Shown here piece after piece: positions 18,405 through 27,710 of a DNA stretch of 64,000 bases; the stretch's first letter is position 1, and each line of letters begins with the position of its first letter. The stretch comes from Ectobacillus sp042610425. Its GTDB lineage: Bacteria; Bacillota; Bacilli; Bacillales; Bacillaceae_G. A program made the translations under genes and the position numbers. The notes beneath the pieces are model-generated. The model saw nothing but the letters and a program-made list of their open reading frames with translations. It was not told the DNA's origin and did not search any database. The stretch covers positions 1,612,001-1,676,000 of the forward strand of contig NZ_JBGJZM010000001.1 of NCBI RefSeq assembly GCF_042610425.1. The letters are read 5' to 3'.

Positions 18405-19448
18405 TCATAATATCATAGAATGACTTTGGTTAGACTTTGTAATAATTAACTTTTCTCCGTCCATCTCTAGCTTTACATAATCATCTTCTTCTAAATGAAG
18501 CTTGTTGACGATTTCATCCGGCAAGTCAACTGCCATTGCATCTTCGGCAATTCGTACTTTTCGAATCACGTCTTCTTCTTCGTCCCTAACCGGATGAATT
18601 CGTTTCAAAAGAGGCAATCCTTCCTCTACTGCGCGGTTCCATCCTTTCCAAATAAAAGGAATAAACCAAACAAGACTTATTATAACAGCAATAACAGAGT
18701 ATATTAAATCAGGAATGGATTGCAAATCAGATAATTGTATCTGTGCATGATTTACATCTGCCGGACCCATTAGTTGAATCATGCTCACAGTTAAGTTATT
18801 CAATGAGTGAACAACCATTCCCACCAATAAGCTTCTTGTCTTTATATAAATCAAACACATCGTAATGCCAAAGAGAGTAGCACCAAGCACATCAGAATGA
18901 CCCAAGCCGAACATGATTGAAGAAATCAATACAGCCTTTCGAATGCCCCATTTATAGCTAAGTCGATTGAGGAAAAAGCCTCTGAAAATAAGTTCTTCCA
19001 TTATCGGAGCAAACACGCATGCGGATACAATGCTAAAAATGGTTGTAAACAAATTGTAATTATCGATAGTCTGATCTGTATTCAATATATTAATAATATA
19101 ATTCGGTGTCACATACGATAAAATATAAAATTCAATTGTTGAAATTCCGTAGGAAAAAAGCATCCCCATTACTGTTGCCAGAATAATTAACTTCCAGTCC
19201 CATTTCATAGGACGATCTAGAAAACTTCGAAACTGCAAGTTTTGATGTTTCATTTTATATGAAAGCCAGAGTATGGGAAAGGCGAAAAAAACAAGTGAAT
19301 CGGTACATACCGTAAATATACTATCACTTACAGAACCGTCATTTGAAAAAAGATATAACGGCACGATGACAACGAAAGCCCCTAACAGCATCCACAAGAA
19401 AAAGCTTCGAAGTTTAATATTCGCAAATGTAGCTGAAATAGAAAACAC
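18405..19448 (-). CDS. CPBP-family intramembrane protease fused to an AbrB-like domain
   Basis: A 347-residue protein with eight or so helices and the three CPBP/Abi motifs: EELIFRGFF, FGLGHSD and VHSLNN, which carry the metal and catalytic residues of Rce1-like proteases. After the last helix, a 50-residue tail reads VRIAEDAMAVDLPDEIVNKL and then LEEDDYVKLEMDGEKLIITK, the swapped-hairpin pattern of AbrB/MazE DNA-binding domains. I chose GTG at 19448, seven bases after AAAAGGG; the TTG two codons earlier has no room for a ribosome-binding site. The tail faces the cytoplasm by inference. Confidence 0.8.
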   Translation of the reverse strand: MFSISATFANIKLRSFFLWMLLGAFVVIVPLYLFSNDGSVSDSIFTVCTDSLVFFAFPILWLSYKMKHQNLQFRSFLDRPMKWDWKLIILATVMGMLFSYGISTIEFYILSYVTPNYIINILNTDQTIDNYNLFTTIFSIVSACVFAPIMEELIFRGFFLNRLSYKWGIRKAVLISSIMFGLGHSDVLGATLFGITMCLIYIKTRSLLVGMVVHSLNNLTVSMIQLMGPADVNHAQIQLSDLQSIPDLIYSVIAVIISLVWFIPFIWKGWNRAVEEGLPLLKRIHPVRDEEEDVIRKVRIAEDAMAVDLPDEIVNKLHLEEDDYVKLEMDGEKLIITKSNQSHSMIL

Positions 19449-19702
19449 CTCCAAACCCTTTTCATTTACTCTTCATTTTACAGCATTTCACTACAATTTT
19501 CTTACTTTTCAATTGGAAAAAAGAAAAATTCGTGCTTTTGATAAATATTCTGTATAATTTAAGAAAATACAAATTATTTCGTCTATTCATTACATATACA
19601 AAGACTTTACTTTATGTTTATTTCGATTTTGATCTTGTTTTTCAAAGGAACCTGCATAACATATAGGGAATAGACAAATAGAGTGGAAAAAGGAGGGAAA
19701 AT

Positions 19703-20161
19703 ATGAAATATATTTATATTATTAGCTATGAAGACCCGGCAAGCATAGAAGAAATAGATTTGCAGCGAAGGCAATTAAATCATTATTTTATGGCGGATCC
19801 CATTAAAAAAGTTGTATGCGGTTACGATTCCTTCGTATTTCATCTTCTTGATGAGGCTATTACAAAATTTAATGTTCTTGTTTCCGTAAAAAGCGAGTTT
19901 CATACCGATCATGATTTTGATTATAATCAGACGATTCTCTCTACATTTGAAAATGAGATTTTGCTACCGGATTCCCCTGTCGTATTTATCATGAATAAGC
20001 AACATGCGAGGCACTTACTTACCTATATCAATCCGGTGTTTACCGAACTTGATGAAGTTACTTCGCATGAGCTTGGTCTGTTTCGGATTGTATGCGAATC
20101 GGATCATATTGGGATAGAAAGGCTATGGACGCCATTTCTGAAGCCAATTACAGATCTCTAG
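19703..20161 (+). CDS. Hypothetical protein, 152 residues
   Basis: I do not recognise this soluble, acidic protein. It has no signal peptide, membrane helix or known motif; the alternation of beta and helix-like segments suggests an alpha/beta fold. AAGGAGGG precedes the ATG. It ends two bases before the stop of the convergent RocB-like gene, with no room for a terminator between them. Confidence 0.6.
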   Translation: MKYIYIISYEDPASIEEIDLQRRQLNHYFMADPIKKVVCGYDSFVFHLLDEAITKFNVLVSVKSEFHTDHDFDYNQTILSTFENEILLPDSPVVFIMNKQHARHLLTYINPVFTELDEVTSHELGLFRIVCESDHIGIERLWTPFLKPITDL

Positions 20162-20162
20162 A

Positions 20163-21788
20163 TTACTCCAAAAGCTTCTCTATGGCAGTTTGCAGCATAT
20201 TCTGCAACGGTCCCGTTGCATAGTCAACGTCGAGTCGTTCAGTCCATTTATGCGCGTCCTTTCCACGTGGTCCAATATTTAGAACAGGAAGCTGCAGCTG
20301 CTGTAATTCTTTTAGAGGCAACGAATACAGGCTACCCCACAACGGCAGATTGCCAATGAGCTTCGCAAGTGAAGAAGCAGATTGCCCAAGACCTGTATAG
20401 CTCAAATCGGAAATACCACCGAAATACAACTGCTCTTTCAGTTCTATTTCATATTGTTTCATAGCCATTATGATAATGTCTTCCGTTACCCTAGCTATCT
20501 TCTCATTATGACGAGAACTAACAGCAGGATAATAAGGCGGTGCAAAAAACAACAAGATCATCGGTGCCTTTTCATTACATAATGAAGCAACCTTATCTAC
20601 AAATGCTATGGCTACCTCCCTTTCATCACCTATCTCTCCTTGTCTTTCTAAAACTTCATTCTGCAATTTAACTATTCTCTCTTTTCCGTAGGTATCTTTC
20701 GCATATTGCAAAAGCTCCTCAAACTGCAATACATTCAAACTGACAGATTGATAGTCTTTCATTGCTGCATACTGCTCGGCTCTCTTTTCAAACCATGATT
20801 CAATACTATGTCCTGCACGCTTTGCAAGGTTTAATAAATTCTCTGTAATCTCTTCAAGCGGTCGTTCCATCAAAAATAAATTATAAAGTGCAACGGCTTT
20901 ATGAGGTGTTTGAACCGAATATCCCATTTTCAAGTCTTTTTGCATAAGTGTAGAAGGAGGTGGAGATACTTCACCATCGACCCATTCACAAAATTCTGTA
21001 TTTAATTCCAATTCCGTTGTTACAAACGACATCATACTATTGGCGTTTAAACCAGCAAATGGCTCTCCCACATGAGACTCTTTCCCATAACAGAAAAATG
21101 CAGGCATAATTTTCCCAAGTGAGCCGGTATATATATAATCCTGTTCATCACCAGGATATCGAGCAAACATTGGTTCACAATTCACGCAGGCTTGATAATT
21201 CAAATTATGCTCTTCTTTTATTTTAAGAAGGGCTGGTACAGATGTGATCATTCCACGGGAATTGACTTCCTCATCGGCAACAACCAGAAAAAGCACATTA
21301 CCTTCTATACATCCATAGGCAGCGCGCTCGATCATCATCATTTGCAAGGCGATGCCGCACTTCATATCCATTACCCCGCGGCCAAATCGCCATTCCCCCT
21401 TTTCTATATCACGCTGCACATTCGCGGGAAGAACATCTTTATGATTATAAAATTCCTCCGTTAATTGTTTCGGCTTAAACGCAAGCGATTTATACTTTCC
21501 GTAATCCTCCACATTCACGACATCAAAGTGACTGACGAGTACGACAGTATTTGGAGTATCTCCATTTTTCACGAGAGCGGATATAGATGTGCGCCCATCC
21601 CCAGTTGGATGTATTTGGATATAACTAGGGTGCTCTTGAAAATAAGGTATAGCTTGCAACTGATCCCTAATAAAATAAGCAATTGCAACTTCATCCTCAC
21701 TTCCAGAAATACTTGGAATTTCTACAAGGTCGTCTAGTAGCTTTATAAATCCTTCCTTCGTTTGCCATTTCATAGGACGTTCATTCAT
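20163..21788 (-). CDS. RocB-like M20 family peptidase
   Basis: A 541-residue M20 metallopeptidase related to arginine-utilisation protein RocB. Metal-binding regions are VVLVSHFDVVN, FGRGVMDMKCG and VVADEEVNSRG, followed by a long insertion domain and a C-terminal NIGPRGKDAHKWTERLD with the last metal histidine. The ATG at 21788 follows GAGGGAG; 20 upstream codons are not needed. RocB itself is implicated in arginine catabolism, but no roc genes are near, so the substrate is open. Confidence 0.85.
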   Translation of the reverse strand: MNERPMKWQTKEGFIKLLDDLVEIPSISGSEDEVAIAYFIRDQLQAIPYFQEHPSYIQIHPTGDGRTSISALVKNGDTPNTVVLVSHFDVVNVEDYGKYKSLAFKPKQLTEEFYNHKDVLPANVQRDIEKGEWRFGRGVMDMKCGIALQMMMIERAAYGCIEGNVLFLVVADEEVNSRGMITSVPALLKIKEEHNLNYQACVNCEPMFARYPGDEQDYIYTGSLGKIMPAFFCYGKESHVGEPFAGLNANSMMSFVTTELELNTEFCEWVDGEVSPPPSTLMQKDLKMGYSVQTPHKAVALYNLFLMERPLEEITENLLNLAKRAGHSIESWFEKRAEQYAAMKDYQSVSLNVLQFEELLQYAKDTYGKERIVKLQNEVLERQGEIGDEREVAIAFVDKVASLCNEKAPMILLFFAPPYYPAVSSRHNEKIARVTEDIIIMAMKQYEIELKEQLYFGGISDLSYTGLGQSASSLAKLIGNLPLWGSLYSLPLKELQQLQLPVLNIGPRGKDAHKWTERLDVDYATGPLQNMLQTAIEKLLE

Positions 21789-21977
21789 AATACTCCCTCT
21801 TTTCTCTATTTTTTCTTTATGGTGAGAGTAGGCATCAATTAGTTTCAAAATATTATAATACTTTTCTAATTATTCAGTCAAATGAATATAATAGAAGAAA
21901 GTAGGATGTTCATTCCAAAATAATAGATTATCATATTCAAAATAAACAAGAAATGTGCATAGAAGGAGGAAACCAAT

Positions 21978-22745
21978 ATGAATAAAAAACAGGAAGTACA
22001 GCGGCAATTTGGCTCACATGCTCAGCAGTATGTGACAAGTGAAACGCATGCAAAGGGAAATGATCTGACTGCCCTTTTGAATGCCGGTAACGCGGATCAC
22101 ACCGATATTGTCCTTGATATTGCAACAGGTGGTGGCCATGTAGCAAACGGATTTGCTCCGTTTGCTAAGCAGGTGATTGCCCTTGATATTACAAAACGAA
22201 TGCTCGAAAAGGCCGAGGAATTTATAAATGGAAATGGGCACAAAAATGTTTACTTCGTACAAGGAGATGCCGAGCAACTCCCCTTTCCAGATGACAGCTT
22301 TACTATCGTAGCATGCCGAATTGCACCTCATCACTTTCCTTCAGTCACTAATTTTGTCAAAGAAAGCTATCGTGTGCTCAAAGAGAATGGAGCCTTTCTC
22401 CTCCTTGACAACGTAGCACCGGAGAATGACATACTTGACTCCTTTTACAATAACGTTGAAAAAAAACGCGATTATAGCCATAACCGTGCTTACAAAAAAT
22501 CAGAATGGCTGAACATCGTCGAAGAAGCTGGATTTTATGTTCAAACCATGCAAACCTTCTCCAAAACCTTTCCGTTTGAGAGTTGGTGTAACCGAATGAG
22601 CTTACCAAGTCAAGAGAAAGGACAGCTACAAGAATATATGCTGCATGCTCCCGTAATTGTGAAGCAGCATTTTCATATCCAAACCGCCAACAATCAAGTA
22701 GTTAGTTTTCAAGGCCAGTCTATCCTCCTGCACTGCCGAAAATAG
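21978..22745 (+). CDS. Class I SAM-dependent methyltransferase (UbiE-like)
   Basis: A 255-residue Rossmann-fold methyltransferase. Motif I is VLDIATGGGHVANGFA, followed by the acidic ALDITKRML, FVQGDAEQLPFPD and FLLLDNVAPEND. The PHHFP segment resembles the YcgJ group of Bacillus methyltransferases. The acceptor is unknown. AGAAGGAGG precedes the ATG. It has its own terminator, shared with the convergent oxidoreductase gene. Confidence 0.85.
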   Translation: MNKKQEVQRQFGSHAQQYVTSETHAKGNDLTALLNAGNADHTDIVLDIATGGGHVANGFAPFAKQVIALDITKRMLEKAEEFINGNGHKNVYFVQGDAEQLPFPDDSFTIVACRIAPHHFPSVTNFVKESYRVLKENGAFLLLDNVAPENDILDSFYNNVEKKRDYSHNRAYKKSEWLNIVEEAGFYVQTMQTFSKTFPFESWCNRMSLPSQEKGQLQEYMLHAPVIVKQHFHIQTANNQVVSFQGQSILLHCRK

Positions 22746-22750
22746 CCATC

Positions 22751-22797
22751 CATAAAAAGGGCCATCCCAGATTTAATCCATGATGGTCCTTTTTATG
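22751..22797. terminator. Bidirectional terminator
   Basis: CATAAAAAGGGCCATC and GATGGTCCTTTTTATG form a 16-base stem with one G-T wobble, between convergent genes. The right arm overlaps the stop codon of the quinone oxidoreductase gene. Confidence 0.85.
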
Positions 22798-23758
22798 GAA
22801 TCAACAGTATTTTTCCTGTGCTTTTTCGGCTTTCTAAATAGGTATGTGCTTGTGCTCCGTCCTGCAGCGTAAATATAGTAGGAGATTTCAGGGTGATACT
22901 TCCTTCTATAACCCATCGAAAGAGCTCGCTTGACCGAGCTACCCTCTGTTCATATGAGGTTAACACATTCCAAAGATCACCGCCCGTAAGCGTTTTAGAC
23001 GTATCCATGAGCATACGCGGATCAACTGGTACCGGATCGCCTCCAGCCATACCGTAAAAGACAACCGTGCCACCAATCCGAGTCGCTTCAAAGCTATCCA
23101 TAAGCGTCGAACCAACTGATTCGTAAACTACATCTACTCCTCTTCCGTCTGTCACTCGCTTTACTTCCTGTTTCCAGTCATCATTATATAGCAACGTAAC
23201 ATCTGCACCTGCATCTTTCACCGACTCTGCTTTTACCTTAGAAGATGTTAACCCAATAACCGTGCCCCCGTATCGCTTGATCATTTGAACAAGCAATTGA
23301 CCAACACCGCCAGCAGCGGCATGGACAAGAGCGACATCATTCGAACGGACCCCGTAGCTATCCTTCGTTAAATAATGTGCCGTTAATCCTTGCAATAAGA
23401 GGGAAGCAGCCATTTCAAAAGAAATTTCATTTGGCAAGGGAATGATCTTATCCTTCTTAACTGCAACTAGCTCTGCATTAGCAAATGGAACATCCGCAAA
23501 AGCAACTCTATCCCCAATCCATACTCCCTCAACGTTACGTCCTACCTTCGTTACTATGCCAGCCCCTTCATATCCTAATATATAAGGAGGATTTCCAGCT
23601 AAATGATAATTACCCTTGCGCCGATACACATCTGCAAAATTTAAACCGATTGCTTTCATAGAAACGAGAATCTCGTCGTCTTGCATGATTGGGTCTGCTA
23701 CATCTCCGTACTGCAGAACATCTGGTCCTCCAAACTTTTCAAAAAATAAAGCCTTCAT
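22793..23758 (-). CDS. Zinc-type medium-chain dehydrogenase, quinone oxidoreductase family
   Basis: A 321-residue MDR-superfamily enzyme similar to NADPH:quinone reductase (Qor). The substrate domain has GLNFADVYRRKGNY and ILGYEGAGIVTKVG; the Rossmann domain has VHAAAGGVGQLLVQM, and LTSSKVKAESVKDAG follows. It lacks the structural zinc cysteines, as expected for the QOR branch. GAGGAAG precedes the ATG. It lies downstream of nrdF but has its own 60-base spacer. Confidence 0.88.
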   Translation of the reverse strand: MKALFFEKFGGPDVLQYGDVADPIMQDDEILVSMKAIGLNFADVYRRKGNYHLAGNPPYILGYEGAGIVTKVGRNVEGVWIGDRVAFADVPFANAELVAVKKDKIIPLPNEISFEMAASLLLQGLTAHYLTKDSYGVRSNDVALVHAAAGGVGQLLVQMIKRYGGTVIGLTSSKVKAESVKDAGADVTLLYNDDWKQEVKRVTDGRGVDVVYESVGSTLMDSFEATRIGGTVVFYGMAGGDPVPVDPRMLMDTSKTLTGGDLWNVLTSYEQRVARSSELFRWVIEGSITLKSPTIFTLQDGAQAHTYLESRKSTGKILLIP

Positions 23759-23821
23759 ATGCCTATCTTCCTCTCGTATATATGTTGGCGTGAAAAAGAC
23801 AGGAACAAGTCCTGTCTTTTC

Positions 23822-24787
23822 TCATTCAAATACAAAGTCTTCATCAGTCAATTCTTCTACATTTGTTGCCTTCACATATCCGTTTCCTTTAACCGAGAAG
23901 AAATCATGATTTTTCGTATCCGTTCGGAGCCCGTTTAATACGATAGGATTCACATCCTCTTCCTCAAAGTACGGATCGAGCCCGAGATTCATTAACGCCT
24001 TATTTGCATTGTAACGGACAAACGCATTAACCTCATCCACTAGCCCAATGGAAGTATAAATCTCCTCCGTATATAGTTTTTCATTTTCATATAAAGTAAG
24101 TAAGAGCTCCATCGTTTCCTGTCTTACTTCTGCCTGCTCCTGCTCAGAAAGATGCTGGAATGTTTCCTGTGCAAGCATCCCAACAAAGACGCCGTGAATA
24201 CTCTCGTCGCGAATAATTAGATTAATAATTTCACCGCTTGCAGTAAGCTTACCTTGTCCAGCCAGATACAATGGATAGAAAAATCCGCTGTAAAATAAAT
24301 AGCTTTCTAGGAATACACTTGCAACCATTGCCATATAAAGTTCTCGTTTCGTCGCATCTGGACGAAATAAACGATGATAATAATCAGTTATAATCTGAGC
24401 TTTTTTTCCAAGTAACGGATGATGATGAACCCAGTCGAAAATTTCTTCGATTTCTTCTTCGCTCGTAAGTGTGGTGAATATGTGACTATAACTCTTCGCA
24501 TGCACTTCTTCCATCGCACCCATAAAGCCAAGGACACTCTTTGCCTGGAGATTGTCGACGTGAAGAAGAATCATCGGCATTCCTTCGCCGCCCTGCTTCG
24601 TATCAAGCAGCGTAAGTCCACCTAAAATTTTCTTATACGCATTCTGCTCATCCTTAGAAAGTCGTACCCATGTATTTTTATCAGAAGAAACGGAAATTTC
24701 CTCTTCTGTCCAAAACTGTGCAATATTTTGTTTCCAAAAGACGAGGCTATACTCATCCTCTTGCTTGTTCCAGTTTACTGCCCGCAT
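23822..24787 (-). CDS. nrdF: Class Ib ribonucleotide reductase beta subunit
   Basis: The 321-residue radical-generating subunit, partner of NrdE. Metal ligands appear in EEVHAKSYSHIF and in RDESIHGVFVG, with family-specific segments such as NALLNLGLDP-like KALMNLGLDPYF. It makes the tyrosyl radical at a Mn or Fe centre with help from NrdI. The ATG at 24787 is eight bases after AAGGAG; the GTG three codons earlier is rejected. It follows nrdE by 21 bases. Confidence 0.95.
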   Translation of the reverse strand: MRAVNWNKQEDEYSLVFWKQNIAQFWTEEEISVSSDKNTWVRLSKDEQNAYKKILGGLTLLDTKQGGEGMPMILLHVDNLQAKSVLGFMGAMEEVHAKSYSHIFTTLTSEEEIEEIFDWVHHHPLLGKKAQIITDYYHRLFRPDATKRELYMAMVASVFLESYLFYSGFFYPLYLAGQGKLTASGEIINLIIRDESIHGVFVGMLAQETFQHLSEQEQAEVRQETMELLLTLYENEKLYTEEIYTSIGLVDEVNAFVRYNANKALMNLGLDPYFEEEDVNPIVLNGLRTDTKNHDFFSVKGNGYVKATNVEELTDEDFVFE

Positions 24788-24808
24788 GATGTTCACTCCT
24801 TCTTAAAC

Positions 24809-26893
24809 TCATACTACACATGCTACACATTCTTCCACTGTCAGTTTACGTGTTCTTGTATAATAAAGGCTTTTTAACCCTTTCTTATGAGCGTATATAT
24901 AATAACGCGCTAAATCTCTTGTTGAGATATCACTATTTACATAGAGAATGGTGCTAATCCCTTGATCCACATGATCTTGAATTTCTGCAATTAAATCGAT
25001 TAACTTAAATTGGTTCATTTCATAGGCTGATTTATAATACCAGAACGTCTCTCTAGACAAATATGGCATCGGATAGTATGTAGTTGCGTTTGCATACGTT
25101 CTTGACTCGATGATATTTACGATTGGCATTACGCTTGAAGTTGCATTTTGGACGTAGCTAATACTTTGCGTTGGCGCAATGGCAAGTCGGTATGCATTGT
25201 ACAGTCCATTTGTTTGCACATTCTTCTTCAAATTGCTCCAATCTTCTTGCGTTGGAATCGGCATTCCTACAAATAAATCCCGCACCTTTTCTGTGCGCGG
25301 TTGATAATTCGTTTCTTCATATTTATGAAAATACGTTCCTTTTGCATATTCAGACTGTTCAAAGCCAAGGAAGGTTTCTCCCTTTTCTTTCGCAATCATC
25401 ATACTCTTTTCAATTGAATAAAAATTAATCATCATGAAAAAGGTACGAACAAAGTCCTTTGCTTCTTCACTTTCAAAGGCAATCTTATTTTTTGCAAGGA
25501 AGCCATGTAGGTTCATGGCTCCAAGTCCAACCGAATGAAGCTCTTCGTTCGCTTTCTTTACAGTTGGTGCGTTTGGAATAACCGTCATATCTGAAACAGC
25601 AGTCAATGCTTCCATTCCTGCATGAACAGCCTCACGAATTTCTCTGTTATTCATCACGTTTACGATGTTTAAGGAGCCTAAATTACAATTAATATCACGG
25701 CGAATGATATCCATGTCCCCATAATCATTAATTTCAGACGTCTCCTGCAATTGGAAAATCTCCGTACAAAGGTTTGACATTTTCACAGTTCCGATATCTT
25801 TTAAAGGGTGCTTGTTGTTTGCGTTTGATTTAAACATTAAGTACGGATAGCCAGATTCCAATTGGATCATTGCAATTTTAACCAGCATTTCACGAGCACT
25901 TAAGTCAAGCTGCTTTTTTTCTACTAACGGGTTATTCAATAATTCATCATACATTTCATCAATATCAATATCGTCTAAATGCTTGCCATACTCTTTAAAT
26001 ACTGTGTACGGTGCAAACACATACAAAGGTTGATTTTTCTCTGCGAGCTCAAAAAATTTGCTCGGTACGATAATACCAATGGATAGGGATTGAATCCGCG
26101 TCTTTTCATCCGCATTGATTTTTTTTGAATCGAGAAACTCAATTATATCCCAGTGAAATATATTTAAATAAACAGCTCCTGCTCCTTTACGTTGGCCTAA
26201 TTGATTTGCATAGGAAAACGAATCCTCGAGCAACTTCATAACTGGCATAACACCACTAGCGGCATTTTCAATTCCTTTAATTTGCTCTCCACGTGCACGT
26301 AGCTTGGACAAATTTAGCGCCACACCACCACCAATTTTACTTAGCTGCATGGCTGTGTTGATATTAAAGCCAATTGAATTTAAGCTATCATCTATTTCAA
26401 GTAAGAAGCAGCTCACCATTTCACCACGGCGACTACGTCCAGCATTTAAAAACGTTGGGGTAGCAGGCTGATAATTCTGTTTACTAATCATCGTTGCAAA
26501 TTGCTTTGCTTTTGCTATGTCTCCGCGTCCTAAGAATAGAGACACAATGGCAACGCGGTCTGCATAGCTTTCTAAATAGCGCGTAGAATCATTTGTTTTT
26601 AACGCATAATCTTTATAAAACTTAGAGGCTGCCATATACGATTGAAAAACAAAATTGGCACCATATGTAATGGCGTACACCGCTTCAACTTCTTCCATCG
26701 TATATTGTTCCTGCACGTTATAGTAATAATCATTCTCGGTCATGAATGAAATACGTTCGGATACGCTATCAAAGTGAACCATATGTTCGTCCACTTCTTT
26801 TAGAAATTCTTCGAGTGCCTCCTGGTCTTTCTCAAGCTGATAGAAACCATCCTTCATCTTTGTAATTTCGTTATTTAATTCAATGTGCCGCAA
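24809..26893 (-). CDS. nrdE: Class Ib ribonucleotide reductase alpha subunit
   Basis: A 694-residue catalytic subunit that reduces ribonucleoside diphosphates. The active-site segment NLCTEIFQL, the radical-site NCNLGSLNIVN and the C-terminal redox pair CVAC (ECVACVV end) are seen. The frame is uninterrupted: there is no intron or intein, although nrdE often carries them in Bacillus. The TTG at 26893 overlaps the end of nrdI and its ribosome-binding site is poor, so translational coupling or a start a little downstream is possible. Confidence 0.95.
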   Translation of the reverse strand: MRHIELNNEITKMKDGFYQLEKDQEALEEFLKEVDEHMVHFDSVSERISFMTENDYYYNVQEQYTMEEVEAVYAITYGANFVFQSYMAASKFYKDYALKTNDSTRYLESYADRVAIVSLFLGRGDIAKAKQFATMISKQNYQPATPTFLNAGRSRRGEMVSCFLLEIDDSLNSIGFNINTAMQLSKIGGGVALNLSKLRARGEQIKGIENAASGVMPVMKLLEDSFSYANQLGQRKGAGAVYLNIFHWDIIEFLDSKKINADEKTRIQSLSIGIIVPSKFFELAEKNQPLYVFAPYTVFKEYGKHLDDIDIDEMYDELLNNPLVEKKQLDLSAREMLVKIAMIQLESGYPYLMFKSNANNKHPLKDIGTVKMSNLCTEIFQLQETSEINDYGDMDIIRRDINCNLGSLNIVNVMNNREIREAVHAGMEALTAVSDMTVIPNAPTVKKANEELHSVGLGAMNLHGFLAKNKIAFESEEAKDFVRTFFMMINFYSIEKSMMIAKEKGETFLGFEQSEYAKGTYFHKYEETNYQPRTEKVRDLFVGMPIPTQEDWSNLKKNVQTNGLYNAYRLAIAPTQSISYVQNATSSVMPIVNIIESRTYANATTYYPMPYLSRETFWYYKSAYEMNQFKLIDLIAEIQDHVDQGISTILYVNSDISTRDLARYYIYAHKKGLKSLYYTRTRKLTVEECVACVV

Positions 26894-27239
26894 TCTCCCG
26901 CACCCTTTCCTTAAAGTATTCTACATCTCGCGTTGTACCGGACAATTCAAATTTAGATACAACTGGGACAAGATAATGATTCGCAATTTTATCTGCACTT
27001 GCTCCGTAGTTAGCACCCCAATTTCGATTTCCACTTGCCGATACACCCTTTAAGAAGGAATTATTGTTTTGTAAAAATTTCATCACACGGTCTGGAACAT
27101 TTCCAAAACCTGTCGTATACGTTACGAGAACAAAATCTTCATTCATTACTAAATCTTCGCGAATTTGCATAGCTGGCATTCCGATCTTATGAATGAAGCG
27201 CTTTACATTCCCTGTCATAGAATCATACACAATTCGCAT
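26880..27239 (-). CDS. nrdI: NrdI flavodoxin-like ribonucleotide reductase maturase
   Basis: A 119-residue flavodoxin-like protein that supplies oxidant to assemble the NrdF metal cofactor. MRIVYDSMTGNVKRFI binds FMN phosphate and VTYTTGFGNVP is typical. The ATG at 27239 has GGAGGTC five bases upstream; a longer frame to 27326 runs through a leader hairpin and is rejected. First gene of nrdIEF; its stop overlaps nrdE. Confidence 0.95.
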   Translation of the reverse strand: MRIVYDSMTGNVKRFIHKIGMPAMQIREDLVMNEDFVLVTYTTGFGNVPDRVMKFLQNNNSFLKGVSASGNRNWGANYGASADKIANHYLVPVVSKFELSGTTRDVEYFKERVREIAAH

Positions 27240-27299
27240 TGCAAGACCTCCACTTTTCACAGATACAATGGATGCACATCGTCCAAATGGGCGGTAATA

Positions 27300-27322
27300 C
27301 CCCACTTTTCTTGTAAGTGGGG
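27300..27322. repeat. Hairpin in the nrdI leader
   Basis: CCCCACTT and AAGTGGGG form an eight-base stem with a seven-base loop, about 60 bases upstream of the nrdI start codon and downstream of the NrdR-like boxes. It should be in the nrdIEF mRNA leader. No T run follows on the minus strand, so it is not an obvious terminator. Confidence 0.5.
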
Positions 27323-27419
27323 GCAACGTACATCAGATCCGTTTTTTATAACTTACAAACAGTAAGGATGGAAAATCAACTTACTGATGCATGTCTTCAT
27401 TTCGTTCTCATCTCTATTT

Positions 27420-27435
27420 ACCTATATATTGTAGT
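27420..27435. promoter_or_regulatory. NrdR-like box, proximal
   Basis: ACCTATATATTGTAGT resembles the 16-base NrdR box with its central ATAT core. It starts 31 bases from a second similar box, the three-helical-turn spacing seen for paired NrdR sites. NrdR represses ribonucleotide reductase genes when dATP is high. Confidence 0.6.
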
Positions 27436-27450
27436 ATGAATCATTAAACG

Positions 27451-27466
27451 ACACAAGATATATACA
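27451..27466. promoter_or_regulatory. NrdR-like box, distal
   Basis: ACACAAGATATATACA matches the ACAC and central ATAT parts of the NrdR box. With the proximal box it lies about 180-230 bases before nrdI. The remainder of the 469-base gap is AT-rich and shows no gene. Confidence 0.6.
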
Positions 27467-27673
27467 TAAAATAGTTAAGAACAAAAAAAATTGTTTTTCG
27501 ACAAAAAACCGAACCAAAAAATAAGTACAAATCATATGAAACAACATTCTAAAAGACGTGTCAATAAAGTCTATTTCAAAAATCTTGTCAACGCATTTGT
27601 CTAGAAATATAAAAGACGAACTAACAATCTAACAAAGTATGAATAATTCGGCAAAAAAACGGTACATAAACAA

Positions 27674-27710
27674 AAGCAAAGAGACTCCATTTCTTAGAGT
27701 CCCTTTGCTT
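27674..27710 (-). terminator. Terminator of the small-gene pair upstream of nrd
   Basis: AAGCAAAGGGACTC and GAGTCTCTTTGCTT pair on the minus strand, followed by TTTGTTT. It starts at the stop codon of the 114-residue protein gene. Confidence 0.8.

Noticed and set aside
24809..26893. Intron or intein in nrdE
   Set aside because: This is a common site in Bacillus, but the frame is continuous and of normal length.
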